DNA from: Amyloporia xantha
Lineage: Eukaryota; Basidiomycota; Agaricomycetes; Polyporales; Adustoporiaceae
Assembly: GCA_036971615.1 (NCBI GenBank)
Contig: JAYKKR010000005.1
Location: 930,001 to 994,000 of the forward strand
Reading direction: 5' to 3'
DNA length: 64,000 bases
Of this stretch, positions 34,966 to 46,800 are shown piece after piece. A model generated the notes under the pieces. It worked only from the letters and a program-made list of their open reading frames with translations, was not told where the DNA came from and made no database searches. The stretch's first letter is position 1. Every line of letters begins with the position of its first letter. A program made the position numbers and the translations under genes.

Positions 34966-36451
34966 TCATCTCAGAAATGTTGGAGCAATCATGGCCCGAA
35001 CAACGTGCTGGAGATTGAAGTCGTCGGAGGGGAAGGGCGGTGGAAGACGTGCCCGCTGCGAGGAGAGCGATTGGCTCAGTTTTGCCATCACATAGACGGT
35101 GATTAGAACGGCGACTACCCACTTTACTGGGACGGAGGCACTGCGGTGCACAGGCGAGCGCGGGTCCCGCGACGCCTCGAACACTCTGTTCGGAGCGTGC
35201 ATTGGCGTCAGGCCGAGACCGAGCGGGCTCAGCGTAGCCTGTGACCCTGTGGGGCTTTGCAGTCTGGTCCCTGCAGGGCTCCTGGGAGAAGCAGCCTGGG
35301 ACACGGGCGGCAGAGGACGCTGGCACGTATCACAAGTCGGCACCGCGGGCGAGTTGCATTGACAGTAGTCGTTGTGCCCCTCACTGTGCGTACGGCTCAG
35401 CTTGCGGGTGGAAGAATTGGGGGTTGCATGAGGGGTAGCGCTTGGCTGAGAATGGGTATGAACGCAAGGAGAGGCCTGCACCTCTACCTCAGCATACGTG
35501 GCCGCACGCCTGACGCGACGGGAGCCCGGACTGGACTTCGGGCTGGACTTCGGAGAAGGTGCTTCGCTAAGGCTGAGATCAGAGAGATAGGGAACCACGT
35601 ATGAAATGTTGCTCTGGATGGATGGGTGGCTCCCGGACGAGCTCTCTGGCGACCGAGGGGGCAGCTGGCGCGGTGACGTAACTGCCGAACTTATGTGCGA
35701 ACGGGGAATGGACCTCGTCGATGTGCGCACACTGCGTGGGGATGAGAGTGAAGGCTGGATGACAGTCACCCCCGTCGCGGGTGAGGAAGACGTCTGGAAC
35801 CCAGTTCCAGTTCCAGTTCCAGGCGACTGTACACCCGGAGAGCGCACTGGATATCCCGCGGGAGATGAAGGGACGGTGGCTACTCTCGTTCGGGCGGGCG
35901 AAGCGGCACTTTGCGCCTCGCGCGGCGAGGAAGGCGGAGAACGCTCAGGTGAAGCATGGACAGCAGAGTGTGCGAGAGATCGCACAGAATGGACCGGAGA
36001 GTCTACCGGAGACCTCACAGGCGGCTGCGCTGCAGTGCGCCTCATGGGAGAGCCCTGAGGAGACCGACGAGGGAACGGAGCGTCGGGGGTATTTGCCTGC
36101 GGTGCACCGTATGCTGGTGCTGGCGCTGGCGGCGACGGCATTCGCATGGGCACAGCGGGCGCGGCGGGTTGCCCGTCTGCTCTGACGGTTTTCGTCATCC
36201 CTCGAGCCTCCGCAGCCACGAACTTCTCCAGAGCCTCGACTCGGGTGCGGAAGCCTTTGTAGATGGATCCTTCCACGCCCATGACCCTGTGAGCGCACTC
36301 ATGCCTGCCATGCATCACCCGACGACCTCCGTGAGCATAGTACCCTCGCGAACGTGCCCTGCGCGGTGCGCGGGTATGACGCCACTCACCAGTCGTCGTA
36401 CACCCCGGGCTCTGTTCCCACCATGACGAGATACGCCGCATACTTCGGCAT
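34966..36451 (-). CDS. RNase H1-type hybrid-binding-domain protein with C-terminal membrane segment
   Basis: The start (MPKYAAYLVMVGTEPGVYDD, exon 36451..36390) and the continuation (VMGVEGSIYKGFRTRVEALE, from 36286) together match the short N-terminal hybrid-binding domain of RNase H1, Pfam name Caulimo_VI/viroplasmin. That fold binds RNA-DNA hybrids and dsRNA. The two exons give 460 aa. The domain consensus expects about six more residues after the tryptophan; an 18-nt exon inside the 103-bp intron (36337-36354, weak donor) would supply them. No RNase H catalytic domain follows. Instead there are about 350 residues of Ser/Pro-rich disorder, a Cys cluster (DYCQCNSPAVPTCDTC), a single hydrophobic helix (KWVVAVLITVYVMA) and a short tail. 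The layout suggests a tail-anchored protein. The function is unknown; the domain may serve a structural role. Confidence 0.75.
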
Positions 36452-36988
36452 TTTGTGGTTTCGCTATTTTGAGGAAGGGCTCCTGTTGAGCTCCTTGTGA
36501 GGGGTGACTCGAGAGGGGGTGAGGGCGTTTGTGTGCCCACTTGGGTGGTTTTGAGTCGACCCAGCATCATCGGTTCCGCGTATATATCGTTGCACGGTTC
36601 GATCAGAAAGGACACGGCTTTCTGCGAAAGACTACCGTAATCCCGTCCATACATGATGATGGCACACACATGATCTAGGGCGTGCCCTCGTCCAAGCCTG
36701 AGGACCATTGACACGACTCGCAGAACACTTGACTGACGCATTAATGTGCCGGTGATCACTCAGGTATTGAGGTTCATACAGGTTCAGGCAAGGTTTTGCA
36801 ATGTGTATCGATGGCCACTCGCAATATACGTCACCTTGTCATTGGGAGACTTCATGCCCGATTTGAAGCAGAAGGTCCTCGACGCCGAAGTTTGGGTAGT
36901 CATGATCCCCGTTAACGCCCTGACAGGGTATGACACGAAGGCAATACAATCTCCGAATCCATGTTGTGCAGTCCGTATTAAGTACCCT
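36452..36988. other. Intergenic, tandem minus-strand genes
   Basis: This 537 bp stretch lies between the ATG27 stop and the start of the hybrid-binding-domain gene, so it should hold the latter's promoter. A 107-codon frame at 36784-37107 overlaps the ATG27 last exon in another frame and is judged a shadow. Confidence 0.55.
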
Positions 36989-38133
36989 TCATACCGCAAT
37001 GTATCCCCCACGACTGGCCTGTTGTGGTCGTACGGCAGAGCACAGATGCGACGCGACGTCCCGAAGCATGTAAGGAACCTCCCTCCAGAAATCGCGGTGT
37101 CTGTCAACGAGGATTAATATATCAATACATAACAATATTACGAGAGGCTTGGCATAAACGTACGGTATAAGATCCGCCCCAGTCGCGCCATAGTTTGAAT
37201 AATTATAGTAGGCCCCCAGCCCGAAGTAGGCTACGAGCGCGAGAAGCAGTCTATACAGCGACCACGCCCAGTAATCAGCACATCTGTAACCATGAAAGAA
37301 GACGCAAACTACTCACAATAGGAAGAAGTACCCAATCCCCGAGCCCACCGACCTCTCTTCAGTTCCCTTCTCTGCATCGTCTGTTGGCTTATCCGCTGGA
37401 GGATCTGTAGACCCACCGAAGCCACAACCTGACGGGGTGCTCCATTCTACCCACATCTCTGAGCCATCGTATGAAGAGAAAGTGAGATCCGTCTGATTTG
37501 GGTCGCATAATAGTCTGACGTTGAAAGACTGAAGTATAGGGTCGGTGGTTGTTGGGCTGGGGTATGAAGGTCCCTTGAAGGATATCGAGAGACCCTTGGG
37601 TGCTAGAGAAATATGTCAAAATCGTATGTCAGATATAGCAGCGCCGACAAAGGTGGTCATGGCATACATGAAAGCTCAGAGTACTGGAAGTCATCCAGGG
37701 GAGATGATGCAAGGGGAATTACTGCCACTATCCGGTCTTCACCTCCGTCTTTACGATTCGTTTTTGTCAGACATGCTCGTGTTCCTGAAGGACACTGAAC
37801 GTGAGAAACCATGGAGACGTGTATGAGCCACTACCTCCAAGGCCCGGTCGAAAGAATCGAAACGACACGAACCTGGTCCTTCTCGTTCACCCCGCTCTGT
37901 GGTTCCAGGTCTGCACACAAGTTGAACATCACGGTATCGATCATAGTACTTGGTGGTGTATCTCTCTCCCGCATTACTGTCTGTTGTCCTGCCAGTGCCG
38001 TCAGGTCATATTTGAGGCCGTTGTAGTCTATGTGGCAGTCGAATGTGCCACCGCCATCTTGAGCAGAGGCAAAGGCGGAACAGAGTATAAGCAAAGTAGC
38101 CTGGAAATAGAGATATCTTGCGTGTGCGCCCAT
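36989..38133 (-). CDS. ATG27: Autophagy-related protein 27
   Basis: Five exons: 38133..37873, 37794..37668, 37602..37317, 37250..37164, 37100..36989, giving 290 aa. Atg27 is a type I membrane protein of the Golgi, endosome and Atg9 vesicles that helps Atg9 cycling. It has a signal peptide (MGAHARYLYFQATLLILCSA), a luminal mannose-6-phosphate-receptor-like domain with Cys pairs (FDCHIDYNGLKYDLTAL; NLCADL; CPSGTRACL; VRLLCDPNQTDLTF; WSTPSGCGFG), one membrane helix (IGYFFLLLLLALVAYFGLGA), and the conserved cytosolic tail. The tail starts YYNYSNYGATGADLIPHRDF and ends SRGGYIAV with a sorting-type tyrosine. It is divergent from the Josephin gene across 322 bp. Confidence 0.93.
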
Positions 38134-38455
38134 GTTGGTATGGTCCGGTCTGAGAAGTAGAATCCAGCGAGAGTCGATGTTGTTATGGAAGACGTGAGAG
38201 CGGTGCTTGCTCGCTGCGGTCAGCGTGCGCGCCCTCGACGATCGCGCGGTAAGTGCAGACCCCGTATTGCGATTACGTAAGAAACGCGACGGTGGCGAGA
38301 CCCCAGGGAGCAATTACGCGTGCCCGCGACGCGTCAGACGCGGGAGGCGCCACCATGCTATAGGCAGCCACATCCAAACAGATCTCCGGATATACCAGTC
38401 GCTCATATATAAGCCTCGCTGTCTGCGGATACCGCAGGTCATCTTTCACCCAGCC
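38134..38455. promoter_or_regulatory. Shared divergent promoter of ATG27 and the Josephin gene
   Basis: This 322 bp stretch lies between two start codons. It holds a TATA-like ATATATAAG at about 38405-38413 on the plus side, about 45 bp from the Josephin ATG, and a GACGCGTC palindrome near 38328. Shared control is inferred from distance only. Confidence 0.5.
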
Positions 38456-40385
38456 ATGGCCACTGTCGACGATCTCATTGACTTGATTTATCACGAGAAA
38501 CAAGAGCCGGGCTCTATGCTCTGCGCCCAGCATGCACTAAACTCCCTACTCCGTGAGTGCACTGTCTTTCCGACGATGAGTGGCGTTTGAAAGATGTGCG
38601 ATGACCTTATGCAGAGGGAAGATATGTTAGTATGATGTACTACTGTCCAAATGTTGCTCTCATCGTTCGTGGCCACAGTTTACTCCCCCCGATCTGTCCG
38701 ATATTGCGCGCACGCTGGACGAGCAAGAGGCGCAGTACGATGATGACAACCCTGGACGTACAAGCACCAATATGGATGATACTGGTGAGTTTTAATTCAG
38801 CGCCACAGCAACAGGGTGGCCCGTGTGCTCAAAACTAGGGCATGCCACACCAGGCTTCTTCTCCGTCCAGGTGCTCGAGAAAGCCTTGCAGGTATGGGGA
38901 CTTACGTACGTCACGGCTATATCTGTCCTACGTATAGGGTCATGAAAGCTGACTTCTATATGCACAACTGCGTGAACAGCCTAGTGCGGTGGCGAAGTGA
39001 AGGCATGCGCCCATTCCAAGCCCATCCCCAGTAAGTCCCTTTGTGTCCGGCTCCTGCCAACACGAGAATGCGTTTCTATCTGATTCGCGTATGCAGCACG
39101 CAAATTGCCTTCATTCTTAACTTAGAGCAACACTGGTACACGCTGCGTCGGTTTGGGATGGCCCCTCCAGACCCCTATTCGGACGCAGACTCAACCGTGG
39201 GACACTGGTTTAATCTTAATTCCTTCCTCGAGACGCCAGAATGGATATCAAAACTGTATCTGGGCGTACTTCTTCAGCAAGCCGAAACAGAAGGTCGGTG
39301 CACCTGTGCTGTTCAAGCACGCCATCTGATACGGATATATTAATTTGTCAATAGGATATTCCGTGTTCGCCGTAGTCCAAGAAAATCCAGATGTTCACCT
39401 TCCCCCCTCTCCAGCAGATCAACTAGCTGCGACCATCCCAGAACAGTTCCACCGCTCCGCATCGCGTCGTTCGGCTGCGCGGACAGCGCCACAGGCTGAC
39501 GTGAAGACCCCAATGGCGGAAGGATTCGAAGACGAGGACATGGAGCTTCAAGCTGCCCTACAGGCCTCTCTCATGGGAGGCGCACACGACTTCCCGAGTG
39601 CCCCTGCATTCGTGCCTCCACGGGCTTCGTCGTCTGCCGCAGGCGTGCTCACTCCCACGGGGCGCCAATTCCCTGCCGTCGTCCCAGCTGCGCGAGTGCA
39701 AGAGGAGGAGCAGAGTGCTGATGTGGAGGAACTCGACCCCGTCGCCGCCAGCATGGCGCGGAACCGCGCCTTTCTGCAGCGCATGCAGCGCGAGCAGGAG
39801 GCCGCGCTGCGGGAAGGCTACCAGGAGGAGGCAGCCCGCGTCGAGAGCGCCGCGGCGCGCAGAAGAGCAACAGGCCTCCCGGAGGAGGACGACGAGGACG
39901 AGATGCTGCGGCGTGCCATCGCGGAGAGCGAGGCGATGGCGCGGAGCATGCAGGCTGGCGCTGCATCGCGTCAAGCGGAAGGCGACGAGGGGGATGCGGA
40001 GCTGGACGAACTGGACGACGAGGCGCCGTTCGTGCCGCCGCCGCCGATACCGCTCCAGACGGCCTCCACGTCCAGGTACCCGCCGCACAAAGTGTACGAC
40101 GACGAAGATGCAGAGCTGCAGGCGGCGCTGAGGGCGTCGCTGGAGGGCATGCCACCCGGCTTCGAAGTCCCGGACAGCCCTTCTCGGCCTGCGCTTCGCA
40201 CACTCCCAGGTGCACCAGGTGCGAACGTTCCCGTATTGCCACCTCCTGCCATGCAGTGGCAGCCCTCTGGCGCATCAGAGTCGGGAACGGAGACTGAGAC
40301 AGAGTCCGAAGCAGAGCAGCCGCCGGTTGAGCAGTTGAGTATGGAGGAAATCCGGAGGAGACGTCTCGCAAGGTTTGGGGGTTAA
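38456..40385 (+). CDS. Ataxin-3-like Josephin-domain deubiquitinase with ubiquitin-interacting motifs
   Basis: Seven exons close in phase: 38456..38552, 38615..38625, 38679..38784, 38854..38905, 38980..39030, 39097..39293, 39355..40385, giving 514 aa. The Josephin cysteine-protease domain fills residues 1-~190: Gln/Cys in EKQEPGSMLCAQHALNSLL, then QGRYFTPPDLSDIARTLDEQ, NMDDTGFFSVQVLEKALQVW, the catalytic His in NLEQHWYTLRRFG, and the Asn in GHWFNLNSFLETPEW. The C-terminal part has three ubiquitin-interacting motifs (EDMELQAALQASLMGG; EDEMLRRAIAESEAMA; EDAELQAALRASLEGM). Family members trim ubiquitin chains for proteasome and p97-linked pathways. The second exon is only 11 nt and is needed to rebuild LLQGRYFTP. 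The longest UIM region is GC-rich and disordered. Confidence 0.93.
38615..38625 (+). other. 11-nt microexon of the Josephin gene
   Basis: AGGGAAGATAT is flanked by CAG and GTTAGT. With exon 1 ending in phase 1 it encodes Q-G-R-Y, exactly completing the conserved Josephin stretch between LNSLL and FTPPDL. Confidence 0.85.
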
Positions 40386-40867
40386 CGTTGACTTCTGATC
40401 AAGTGTAAGAATGAGCAGACCATCCTCATGTACGACTATTTTTGCTTCAAGCCGTTTTACCATTGCTGTAGGTGCAAAGTTTGGTTGCCGGATGTACTGG
40501 AGGCGGACAGCACACGTACGCAGTCAGGAAGATTCGCGCCATAACGTGTGATCAGATTCTCAGATATCCAGGAGAGACTAAAATACAACAGTCTACGTCT
40601 AGAAGAGCGATCGCGACAAGGACGCGCATAATCAAGAGCTAAGCTGTATAAATTAAACAGAGACTGAAGTGGTAAGGTACCATTGGATGTAAAGACCGGA
40701 CCATGTCCAGCTGAATAGCACGGCAATCGAAGAAATCCCTGAATAAGAAACGAGGCAATTCCTTGTATGATCACCCTGAAGAAGAGAAAATGCGTGGCGT
40801 CGTCGCACACGACCATGATAGATACGGCAATAAGACATGCGACTCGAGTGGCAATTACAGAAGATAG
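40386..40867. other. Intergenic, convergent 3' ends
   Basis: This 482 bp, AT-richer stretch lies between two stop codons. No gene seen. Confidence 0.6.
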
Positions 40868-42591
40868 TCAATGATCCGCAGCGGCGGCAGCGACCTGGGC
40901 ATCCAGCCACTTCACGAGGACACTCTCAGCTGTGCCGTTGACGGCTTGCGCGAGCTGAGGGTCGCGTCGAAGTACATCAAGCACGCGCTGGCCGACCGCC
41001 AACGCGCACTCTTCCGCGCGCCCGAAGCCACTGAGACAACCCTTGCGGTACTCTTCTTCAGACAGACCCAGCATAGAAGCGACGGTTCGCTCGTGAGGAG
41101 AAGAACCGTCGGCGGGGAGACCGGCGGGGAGAAGTGATCGCAGCAGCACGGGCAGCGCGACGAGCAAAGGGAGATTGGTGGTCAGGACATCCAAGTCGCC
41201 TTCCAGCTCGGCGAGGCTGCTCGGACCCGGGCCTCCAGTACGGCCCCGGCCTGCAGCGACATATGACTGAACCGCTTCAAGCAACGCCGTGAGCGCGCTG
41301 AGCGCTTCGAAAGCCTCGTCGACGGCCTCGCGTGCGAGACGCGTGGTCTCCTTGTCGGCAGATGGGCGCGGAAGCACGTTAAGAAGGTTGTACAGCGCAC
41401 GAGCGTCAGCGGCGACAGTCGTGCTACGAGCAGAAGCCACGCCAGGCGGGGTGGGAGGCCGTGAGGGCGGTAGCTTCAAAGTAAACCTACTAGCTGGGGG
41501 TGTGGTGGGCGGACTGGAGGCGGATCCAAGGCGCTTCTCTTTCGGTTTCACTGAGGAAGTGGACGAGAGAACTGGCGAGCCCGGAGGAGAGAGGGGAGGA
41601 AAAGGGCGGTTGGACAACGCGACGAGTCCTCGCCAGATCAGTGAGATGAGCAAGGACGCGAGTGCGTTCTCGGCAGTCGACATGGTAGCGTACCGTGCAA
41701 GTGCACGAGAGTAGACTGGCATGAGACCCTGCAGGGTCATGATGGACGGGTGTGAAACAGGAGATCTCGTACCCTTCGGGTTACTCGGGGCATTCGGAGT
41801 GACCTCCAATGCCTCCAGCAATGGTAAGAGCTCTTTCTTCATGCCATTCATAAGAGGGTCAATGACCCTCTTAACAACCGACACAAGCCCTTCTCGGATA
41901 TTCTTCAATCCATCACCCCTCATGTCAGTGTCGAGTCCCAGTCCCATGCCATCAAACGTCTCGAGCAATTCGCCTGCAACCGTGGCAAGCCCGAGTGCAT
42001 GCAACTGTGTCGCATTCGACAGCGGATTCTGTGGCGTAGGCGTCACGAGGTTGTGGAATGCTTGCGATGACAGGAGTGGGAGCAGGTCGCTGGACAGGTT
42101 GGAGAGAAGCACGGAGAGTGGTCGGTGCAGTGTCCGGAGCAATGCTCGGTACAGATGCGGGTTCTCACGCGAAGCCTTCACTTCACTGTATAACTGTCAG
42201 AGCTGTCAACATAGCTTGGCAAGATGGGAGCGACTTACGAGGCGATCAGGGCGCCCAATGCACGACCACGTCCGGTGGGTATCGGCCGTCTGCCATTGAG
42301 AAGCTCATGCGGCACACCAGGCCCGCTGGGCTGTGCAAGAGCTTTGGACACCGCCTCACTGAGCTTGAGGCTCAACACTTCAGTGTACGAGCCATCTTGA
42401 GTGACCGTCATGGGAGAAATCGCTGCAACTGGGGAGGGAGAGGGGCGTCGGAAATTAGAGAGCGACAGCTTGGAAAGCGGGCGAGCCGTTCTATCAGGAG
42501 CCATGGCTGGCTCTTGTACTGGAGTGAGAACGGGAGAGGCTGGTCGACTCGTAGGACGGAAGAAAGATGGAGCCTTGAGTGCGTTGTACAT
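40868..42591 (-). CDS. Conserved helical protein of unknown function
   Basis: Two exons close in phase: 42591..42239 and 42185..40868, giving 556 aa. The N-terminal ~85 residues are disordered and Ser/Pro-rich (MYNALKAPSFFRPTSRPASP). The rest is largely alpha-helical with repeated Leu-rich segments (VLSLKLSEAVSKALAQP; LYRALLRTLHRPLSVLLSNL; LFSD-type DLLPLLSS; VVKRVIDPLMNGMKKELLPL; LASLLISLIWRGLVAL; LLVALPVLLRSLLPAGL), interrupted by a Pro/Ser loop in the middle. The composition resembles an all-helical repeat or scaffold protein. I recognise no motif and no family name. The intact long second exon argues for a real gene. Confidence 0.85.
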
Positions 42592-43892
42592 CGTCGAATG
42601 ATATAGCGATGGTTAAATACGGTATGATTGTTGTTGTAGCTGCTGCGAGGTTAATCTAGCGGTGCGGTAGGGTATTGTGAAGAATGTAGAGTGTTACGAC
42701 CGGAGCAGGCGACCTGAATCCGAGAGTGGGGAGAGTGCAATTATCCCATATGGAATAAGGAAGTGAGAAAAGGGAAGAGATCTGGAGTAGGGCAAGAGGT
42801 CCTAAGGAGGCCTGTCTGTGTCAACGAGGAGGGATGCAAGTGGTGCGAAGAGAATGTTGCGTCGGTGGTATGTAGTGCTGCAGAGGGTGAAGCGAGTCAG
42901 GCGAACGAACCGATGCAGCAACGTGGCCGAGATCGAAGGAAACGCACCTAGGTAGTGAGGAGAATATCATAGATTTGGTACGAGAATGCTCTCGGATGGG
43001 GAATGCACGAGTGCGAGACGGCGAGAGCTCAGAGGAGAAGGAGAAAGACCCTTGAGGGCGAAAAATGCCATCGTTCGTTATAAGGGAGGAGCAGTTCCCA
43101 CGCCTCCCAGCCTCGATCCGACGATCCCAGCTGTTGCTTTCTTCCTGTTCCAAGTTGCCCCTCCATCGATCCCCGCCTATGTCCGCCTCGAGCTCCAGCT
43201 CATTTCTCATCGGACCTAGCGTCTTGCCGCTCCTTTGTTTCTCCTTCTGTCAGCAGAAGAATGCGACATTCATCGGACCACGCCTTCACGAAAGCGCCAT
43301 CCGCGTCTCCTACCATCAGCTCCTCTTGCTCTTATTGGGACTCTGCTCGTCGACGATGACCACAGTGATATGATGAGCTCCCATGCGCTGGTTCGGCTGC
43401 CCAATCCCAGCTGGACCGTGTGCGACTAGCTGTTCCCGTATCTCGAGTTCCATTCTCATCTATCAAGACACCCTTGTCGTTATGGCTTCTGTCTGTTCCT
43501 GGCACCCAGCTGCAGTCTACTATCCCCGAGATGAATTGGCTCTGGCCGCCATGCTGTCTGTGGGCGCGCTTTCCGTTACTCAAATCTTCACGCCACCGTC
43601 AGGGAAAAGATCGCGTATCAAACGCTCGCTCAAGTGCTATTATGCAATAGACGAAAGATAAGAATACGTGTTCACAAACAGCATTGGACGCACGATGTTC
43701 TCAGAATGGGGTAGAAAATGGTATGAAAAAGAAGTCGGGAATGGGAATCTTACAACATCCTGTACAATCTTGAAAGGTTGTTAACGATACAGAATCTCGT
43801 CATGAATGGTCATAAAGTGTCGTAAAGGGAGAAATGCAATAAACCGCCGCTGAACACCACGCCCTCCGGAGTCCCAGTGCCACGTTCAATGA
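42592..43892. other. Intergenic, no supported gene
   Basis: This 1.3 kb stretch lies between the helical protein's start and the GH55 stop, both on the minus strand. Several frames at 43.0-43.6 kb on the plus strand are low-complexity (runs of Ser, Leu) and unsupported by splicing. The near part should be the promoter of the helical-protein gene. Confidence 0.5.
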
Positions 43893-46800
43893 TTATGAGC
43901 TCGATGTCCACGCCGACACAGTCTCGGCGAGACCGTTCTCGTTGTCCGAGTACAGGATGACGCTGTCGTAGTTGACACTCAGCTGGTAAGTGGTATACAC
44001 CGTGTTGAGGCCATAGATCCCAATGTTGGTAGAGCCCGAGTCAATCTCCACGATCTGCGACTGGCAGTCGTAGTTGCTGTCGCAGGCTTGATTGTAGTTC
44101 TGCGATACGATCAGCCTTACAGAGTAGTATCAGTTACGTCCCACCCACCTGATAGAAACTGTAGTGTCCTGCGCCTGTAAACCAGTGAAATAATGTGAAT
44201 TGTATACCCACATCAGAGGTATTCAAATGACGCACCGAATATGAGGATATTGGACGAGTCCGACATATAGAGCGCCCATGCCGCGTTTTGAGGCCACGAA
44301 GAAGGATCGTTGTAGTCACTACTGGGTATAAAGGGTGCAGTTGGTGCCGGATTGGGTTGGAAGTAAGGCTAGTGACGGTCTGTCAACATCTGATCTGCAA
44401 ACGGCTAAATTTTGTACTCACCGTTTCTGTCTGAATAAATCCCATGTAATGATTCGATGCTCCTACCAAGCCGTACTGGTACATAATGCTGTGTTCACCT
44501 AGCAAGAGATACGATGAGTCATGTGTCGTTAGCGTGGGTCATTGTCTGCTGCTTACTAGCTGTGATGTAAAGTCAGCGCCATTCAGTGTAAGTTAACGAC
44601 TGACTGACCTGTTCCTATCATCCACACGGGGCCCTGGGATTGCGAATAGATTCCACGAGCACTCCATAGGGAGAGTTGGGCACTCCCTGCCAAAAGGAGC
44701 GTCAGCGCTCTGTAATGCAGGTGCAAGAGTCACAAATCAGGCTACCTGAGTTATCGAGGTCATGATCAGCCAGCCACACCCAGAGGCCCTGTGAGAATTC
44801 ATCAGTGGCCATAAATAAGCATGCACAAGGAACCAGTCACCAACCTCCAGATAAGCACTGGCGTCGGTGGTGATGTGCAGTCCTATGAAGGCAGCAAAGC
44901 ACTGGTTGCCGTCGCTCGAGTTCCCTGCCGGACACTCTGCGACCTGTAGGTTGGTTCCATCCCCTGTGAATGATTGAACTTCCGGAAGGCCAGATAACGC
45001 TCAGCACGGAACTTACTGCCTCCGAGACTGCGCGAAGACTGGGGTTAGTAGAAGCAGACGCGAAGATCGACGCAGCACTAACATTATGTACGTGTCCCAG
45101 GTACCAGCTGCACCCTGTTCTCCGGACGGATCATGGACGTTCCATTCAACGACGATAGCACCAGCAGCTGCAGAAGTCAATGATCCGAACTCGGTGAGCC
45201 GTTCGGGATCCAGCACGAGCAATTCCGCTTACTAGGGCCCCTTGTCGAGAAGATCATATCGGTGATCTCCGCCACGCCTGTGGACCCGGACTCCCCGACC
45301 TGAATGACCACCTGGGGGTCGTTGTAGTTCTCGAAGTTGCTGCCGGTACCCATAATAGTCGTCCACGCTTCACCGGCTACCTGACTGCCTGCAGGGATCG
45401 AAATCGTATCGGATACGATATAGACACCAGCATCGAAGTAGATGATATAGCACCCGGCGTACTAAAATAACATGTCAGCTTGATAGATCTGAGGTAAGAG
45501 TGCAACAGAAATCTGACATTGTCGAAGACAGCTTGAATCGCGTCGGTGTCATCCGTCACGCCGTCGCCCACTGCTCCTTGCGATTTGACGCTCATAAACT
45601 GGCTGGGTGAGTAAGAAGGGTACTGTGGATGCCCCTTTCCGAAGATCCACCCGTTGCTGGCCAGTAGATCCGAAGACTTCGAAATTGAGCCGATATCGCT
45701 TTGGACGAAAGAACCGGTAGCATCCGTGCCGGAATAGATGTTGCCTTGAGCCCATGTGTTGATAGTGTAACTACCACCCGCAAGCTAGTAGGGCATCAGC
45801 GCCACAAACCTATGCACCAAACAAGAGGTCACTTACCACAGTGTCACCGCTAGCAGTGCCCACAGCAGTTCCCACATTGCTAAGCGCGATGTTGTTCAGG
45901 ACGATAGAACCGTCTAATGAGGTCGTGGCTTCAGAAGACTGGATGAATGTCGTAACATCGGTGACCATCGCATCGATGATAGTTTCAGACCCGACTCCTT
46001 GGTCGCCGTTCTCCGAAGTTGTCAGATAGAAACCAATCTGAACGAGACGTCCATAAGCAAGAACATCAAGATAGCTGCGGACAAACCTCGCAACTGTTGA
46101 TTGTGACCCCTGCGGCGAGATGTCAGCATAAATATAACATGCGTTCTATGGAGGACCTGCCTTGGAAGGTCCACCCCCAGTTCCACAGGGCATATATCTA
46201 CAAGCGAGGTGTATTAATATCACATGTAGGCACACGAGGACTGCAGTCGGCAGCTTACAGCTAATGCCAAGGGAAGATCACCATGATCGGTCAGCAGACT
46301 TTTCAACAATATATAGGATCGCCTTACCGGTATTGGCATTGCTGATGGTCACGTTTCGCACAGTGAACCTGAGTTTCGAATGTTGTCATTATGTCCGCAC
46401 AAGTGCCGCGGAGTATCACTTACTGTTGATTACCAACTTCCATTCCATACTGTCCTCCATTGAACACCATATCTGCGATTTTCTATGTCAACAATATTCT
46501 CACTGAGTGCCACTATTGACATACCTCCCATGAAGCCGCCACTGCCGTTCTCCATATAAATACCTATGATAGCAGTAAACACGAAGGTCTCGATACAGAA
46601 ACATGGGGCTGACCTCGTTGGTTGTTGCCAGAAGCAGTGCTCATCTCGAACACAATATTCATGAGTGAAGTGGATTGGGAGACTTGCCAATGGATTCCCG
46701 TAGCAGTCGACGACGTCGACGTCTGCGTTAGGTCGATCACAAAGTTTCGGACGGAACGGTAGCTGGGCAAGAGATAGGTTCAATGATGGATTCTTCATGG

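Noticed and set aside
36784..37107. 107-codon minus-strand frame as an independent gene
   Set aside because: It overlaps the ATG27 last exon, which is supported by the conserved tail RDFWREVPYML in another frame.
39558..40371. Long minus-strand frames (176 and 240 codons)
   Set aside because: They are antisense to the GC-rich UIM region of the Josephin gene.
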